A DNA stretch of 64,000 bases, taken from the NCBI RefSeq assembly GCF_040436345.1, contig NC_133230.1:11108197-11172196 (forward strand), in the 5' to 3' direction. The position numbers and the translations under genes are program-made. The DNA is from Pagrus major (lineage: Eukaryota > Chordata > Actinopteri > Spariformes > Sparidae). Position 1 is the first letter of the stretch. Each line of letters starts with the position of its first letter. Under the pieces are notes generated by a model, which did not search any database, was not told the DNA's origin, and saw only the letters and a list, made by a program, of their open reading frames with translations. Of this stretch, positions 47,500 through 64,000 are shown in pieces.

Positions 47500-47734
47500 G
47501 AAATCCTGGGCAGCAAACCTGAGCAGCAGCCACTCGGAACTTCATCTCCCAGGTGGCATTGCGAGCGGTCTGTTTCGAGGTGTCTAGCAACAGCTATCAG
47601 CCAGACAGCCGGCGGCAACGGGAGCGCTATTTCTCGGTGTGTCTTTCCACGATTATTCGCTGCCGGATATTCATAATTAATAGTCGCTTGGCTGAAAATA
47701 GTGGAAAAAACAACCCTGACCCCTGCACAGAGAT
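47500..47734 (+). promoter_or_regulatory. gsk3a: Putative gsk3a promoter and 5' UTR
   Basis: GC content rises just before the gsk3a start, and there is no clear TATA box. ACTTCATCTCCCAGGTGGCA at 47539-47558 resembles the ZNF143/Staf consensus (ACTACAATTCCCAGCATGCA), common near vertebrate start sites. The ATG at 47735 follows ACAGAGAT, with A at -3 relative position GAT, a moderate initiation context. Confidence 0.45.
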
Positions 47735-61857
<14,123 letters not shown>

Positions 61858-62066
61858 AGCAGCCTCTCACCTGCCTGCCTGCCATCCTCACCCTTACCTC
61901 AGACACGCACACACACACACACATGCACACACACACTCTACTGCTTTCCTCCATGCTGCTTGCTCTCCTCTTAGATGACCTGTTTCTGTACAGTCAACGC
62001 ATTGAACAAACAACAATAGTCGTTTAGCTGCCAGGGTTGAAACTACGGCAGGAGATTGTTACACAC

Positions 62067-62087
62067 GCTGCTGCTGCTGCTGCTGCT
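62067..62087 (+). repeat. (GCT)7 trinucleotide repeat in the gsk3a 3' UTR
   Basis: Seven perfect GCT units, equivalent to CTG on the transcript strand. Confidence 0.95.
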
Positions 62088-63539
62088 CGGGTGGTATGTG
62101 AAGGTTCAATAGTGGGGGCTGGTCCTCTGTAATATAACCTTTTTTTAATCAGCATTTTCTCCTTTTTCTTCTTTATATTTGTGTTTATTTATTTGACTAA
62201 TTGAAAGCATCAAAGCATTTTGTCTCTAGATTTTTCCACTTCAGATTATTTTTTTATAATCTTCAGTGTTTTTTCATCCCTGTTAGTAAGGGGTGGCCTG
62301 TACACTGCCTGTACAAGACTAGAACTAGCCCCAAATAGGTCATCAGGGTAAAGGAAATTTGAATCAACTCAGGACAGGAGAGCGGATGCAGGGACTGAAG
62401 AATTCCTAAATCTTCCAGCCACATTATTTTACCAATCCAGCCTGATGTTTTTAAATTAAACATCCAAGTATTGTCGATTTACCTGCTTTAAGTCACAGGT
62501 AGAGTAGAAAAAGCAATTATCAGTGTTTGGCTGGAGGTGTATTGGATTGCCTCTTACATGAATCATGTTGAGTGACCGTTTTATACAGACTGGACAGGAA
62601 ATAACCACCACGTCTTGTATCCATCTGTTTGTTTCCTGTTCTCAAGAGTTTTGTCCGGTTAAAGAATGAATATTATTCTAAAAGGGAAAAAGTTCCCTTA
62701 CCTGTTCGTAATTCACTTAGCGATGTAAATGTCAGTTGTGAAGAAAGAGTGAATGTGGTTTTAAAATGGGCATTTTAAAATCGAGAAAACAAATTAGAAC
62801 CACTGTTGTGCGACTAGAAGTACATTACTGGAGGCTACACAGTGCGCTGTTTGCTCTCTGTCCTCCAGCGTCGTTAGTCGTGTTCAGTTGATGATTTAAT
62901 GAGACCAGCAGAGCTCTGAATACCACCTTTGTACATCACCACAGCAACAGAAAACCCCTAGGCTTTCTATAATTCTTTGATTGATCGTAAATATACAGGT
63001 CTGTCTCAAAACTAGAGCTCAGTAAGCATTCTGTATCACAACACAAATGCTTCTCAAAGACATTGTTACCAGAAATTATGTGCTGAAAAAATCACCAAGT
63101 CTTTTAACCACCTATCAATGTGCTAGAAAGTCCCAATAGCAGTGACAGTTTTTTTTTTTATTTCTTAAAGGCATGTTCCTTTGAGCTTTCAAACGAGGCG
63201 ATGCAATCATGATGTGTGAGGATGTCTGTTAATGATAAGAAATTAAGACTTTTTGGGGAACTATGGCCGCTCTTAAAAAGTCTGAAGTTGTTTTAAAGGT
63301 AAATTATTAATTTTAAAGCTTTGAAAAGAATTTAAAAAAGGCCAATATAGTTACACGATGGCTCTTGTTTACAATTTCCTGTTGACATGTAGTCTAGCAT
63401 ATTAAAAATGTGTCTCAAAATCCTTTCACGATCCTCTGGAAAATATTGGCAGACTAAACATAAAAAAGACGTCAAAAAGACACTTTTGGTGGAATTGCCC
63501 TTTATCTCAGAGATCGGTCCTGTCCTGATGTTAGTGTAA

Positions 63540-63545
63540 AATAAA
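63540..63545 (+). terminator. gsk3a: Polyadenylation signal AATAAA for gsk3a
   Basis: Canonical hexamer followed by a GT-rich downstream element, the classic vertebrate layout. Another AATAAA lies near 63826 and could serve a longer form. Confidence 0.65.
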
Positions 63546-63569
63546 TGCTTTTGTTCTCAAGTGAATGTT

Positions 63570-64000
63570 GGTCCTCCTTGTTGATTAAATGCAGCAGACA
63601 AACGAAAGAATGCCGGGACGGGGATATTAAAGTTATATTAAACTTGATGGGGGGTTGATTCATGTAAATTTATTTATTTATTAGTTTCTGGGTGAGGGCT
63701 GGATGTCAGTTATAGCCAGAGAGAGCTCTGAAATGGTGTCGCAGCATCTTTAGCAAACTGTACCTCCATCAGTGAGAATATATGTAAAGTTCTGTCAGCT
63801 TTTACAGGAAGAAGCTTCGTAGAAATAAAAAAATCTTCGCTCCGGTTCATTAGTGCTGACGTATACAGAAGCAAAACAAAGGGAGATGAGTGAAAGGCTT
63901 AATGTGAATAGTAGTTAACATGAACCTAAAGCAGGGGAGTTCCTGTCGTGTGCTCTTGTACTTCTATCTTTGAGAGGACCAATTTGAATTTTACCCCATA
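63570..64000. other. Downstream DNA to the window end
   Basis: No gene is recognised. The AATAAA near 63826 could be an alternative gsk3a end. Confidence 0.5.

Larger units (their letters stand above)
61858..63565 (+). other. gsk3a: 3' UTR of gsk3a (end approximate)
   Basis: Holds a CA tract (61904-61936) and (GCT)7 at 62067-62087, then AT-rich sequence. It probably ends after the AATAAA at 63540, since a GT-rich stretch (GAATGTTGGTCCTCCTTGTTG) lies 15-40 nt downstream. Confidence 0.65.

Overview
The window is vertebrate nuclear DNA. It has long introns with GT-AG borders, many (CA/TG)n microsatellites, CpG-rich promoters and many short non-autonomous repeats. Two genes are recognisable, both on the + strand: capicua (cic) and glycogen synthase kinase 3 alpha (gsk3a). 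Repeat families that I remember as typical of spiny-rayed fish point to a percomorph teleost; these include TTAA-flanked elements beginning AGGTCCAGTGTGTAGGATTT or AGGGACAGTTCA. Species and paralogue (cica or cicb, gsk3aa or gsk3ab) cannot be fixed from the window.

Layout. Positions 1-2480 are upstream DNA with one dispersed repeat and TG-rich tracts. Positions 2480-3445 look like the cic promoter (seven CCAAT/ATTGG boxes) and a non-coding first exon. A 5.2 kb intron follows. Positions 8600-12306 hold the leader end and a single 1168-codon exon specific to the long isoform, CIC-L. Twenty more coding exons run from 13675 to 43322. Every junction keeps frame, and the product is 2526 aa, or 2527 aa if the upstream member of a tandem acceptor is used. 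Human CIC-L is about 2517 aa. A 3' UTR of about 2.8 kb ends near an AATAAA at 46132. About 1.3 kb later comes the gsk3a promoter. gsk3a has eleven coding exons (47735-61857, 438 aa) and a 3' UTR of about 1.7 kb ending near an AATAAA at 63540.

Function, from knowledge of the families. CIC is an HMG-box transcriptional repressor that works with ataxin-1 and is relieved by receptor-tyrosine-kinase/ERK signalling. GSK3A is a constitutively active Ser/Thr kinase, inhibited by Akt phosphorylation, that acts in Wnt and insulin signalling. The two are also near neighbours in human (19q13.2). Nothing here suggests an operon or a new multi-gene system.

The less ordinary observations are small-scale. 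They include a NAGNAG acceptor and a (TCC)9 acceptor tract, both at exons of the HMG box. Others are a perfect 22-bp hairpin in an intron, a foldback transposon carrying three nested insertions, a recurrent TTAAAGG-ended class of elements, a repeat pair bracketing two cic exons, and a plant-like Cys/His motif in the CIC-L extension.
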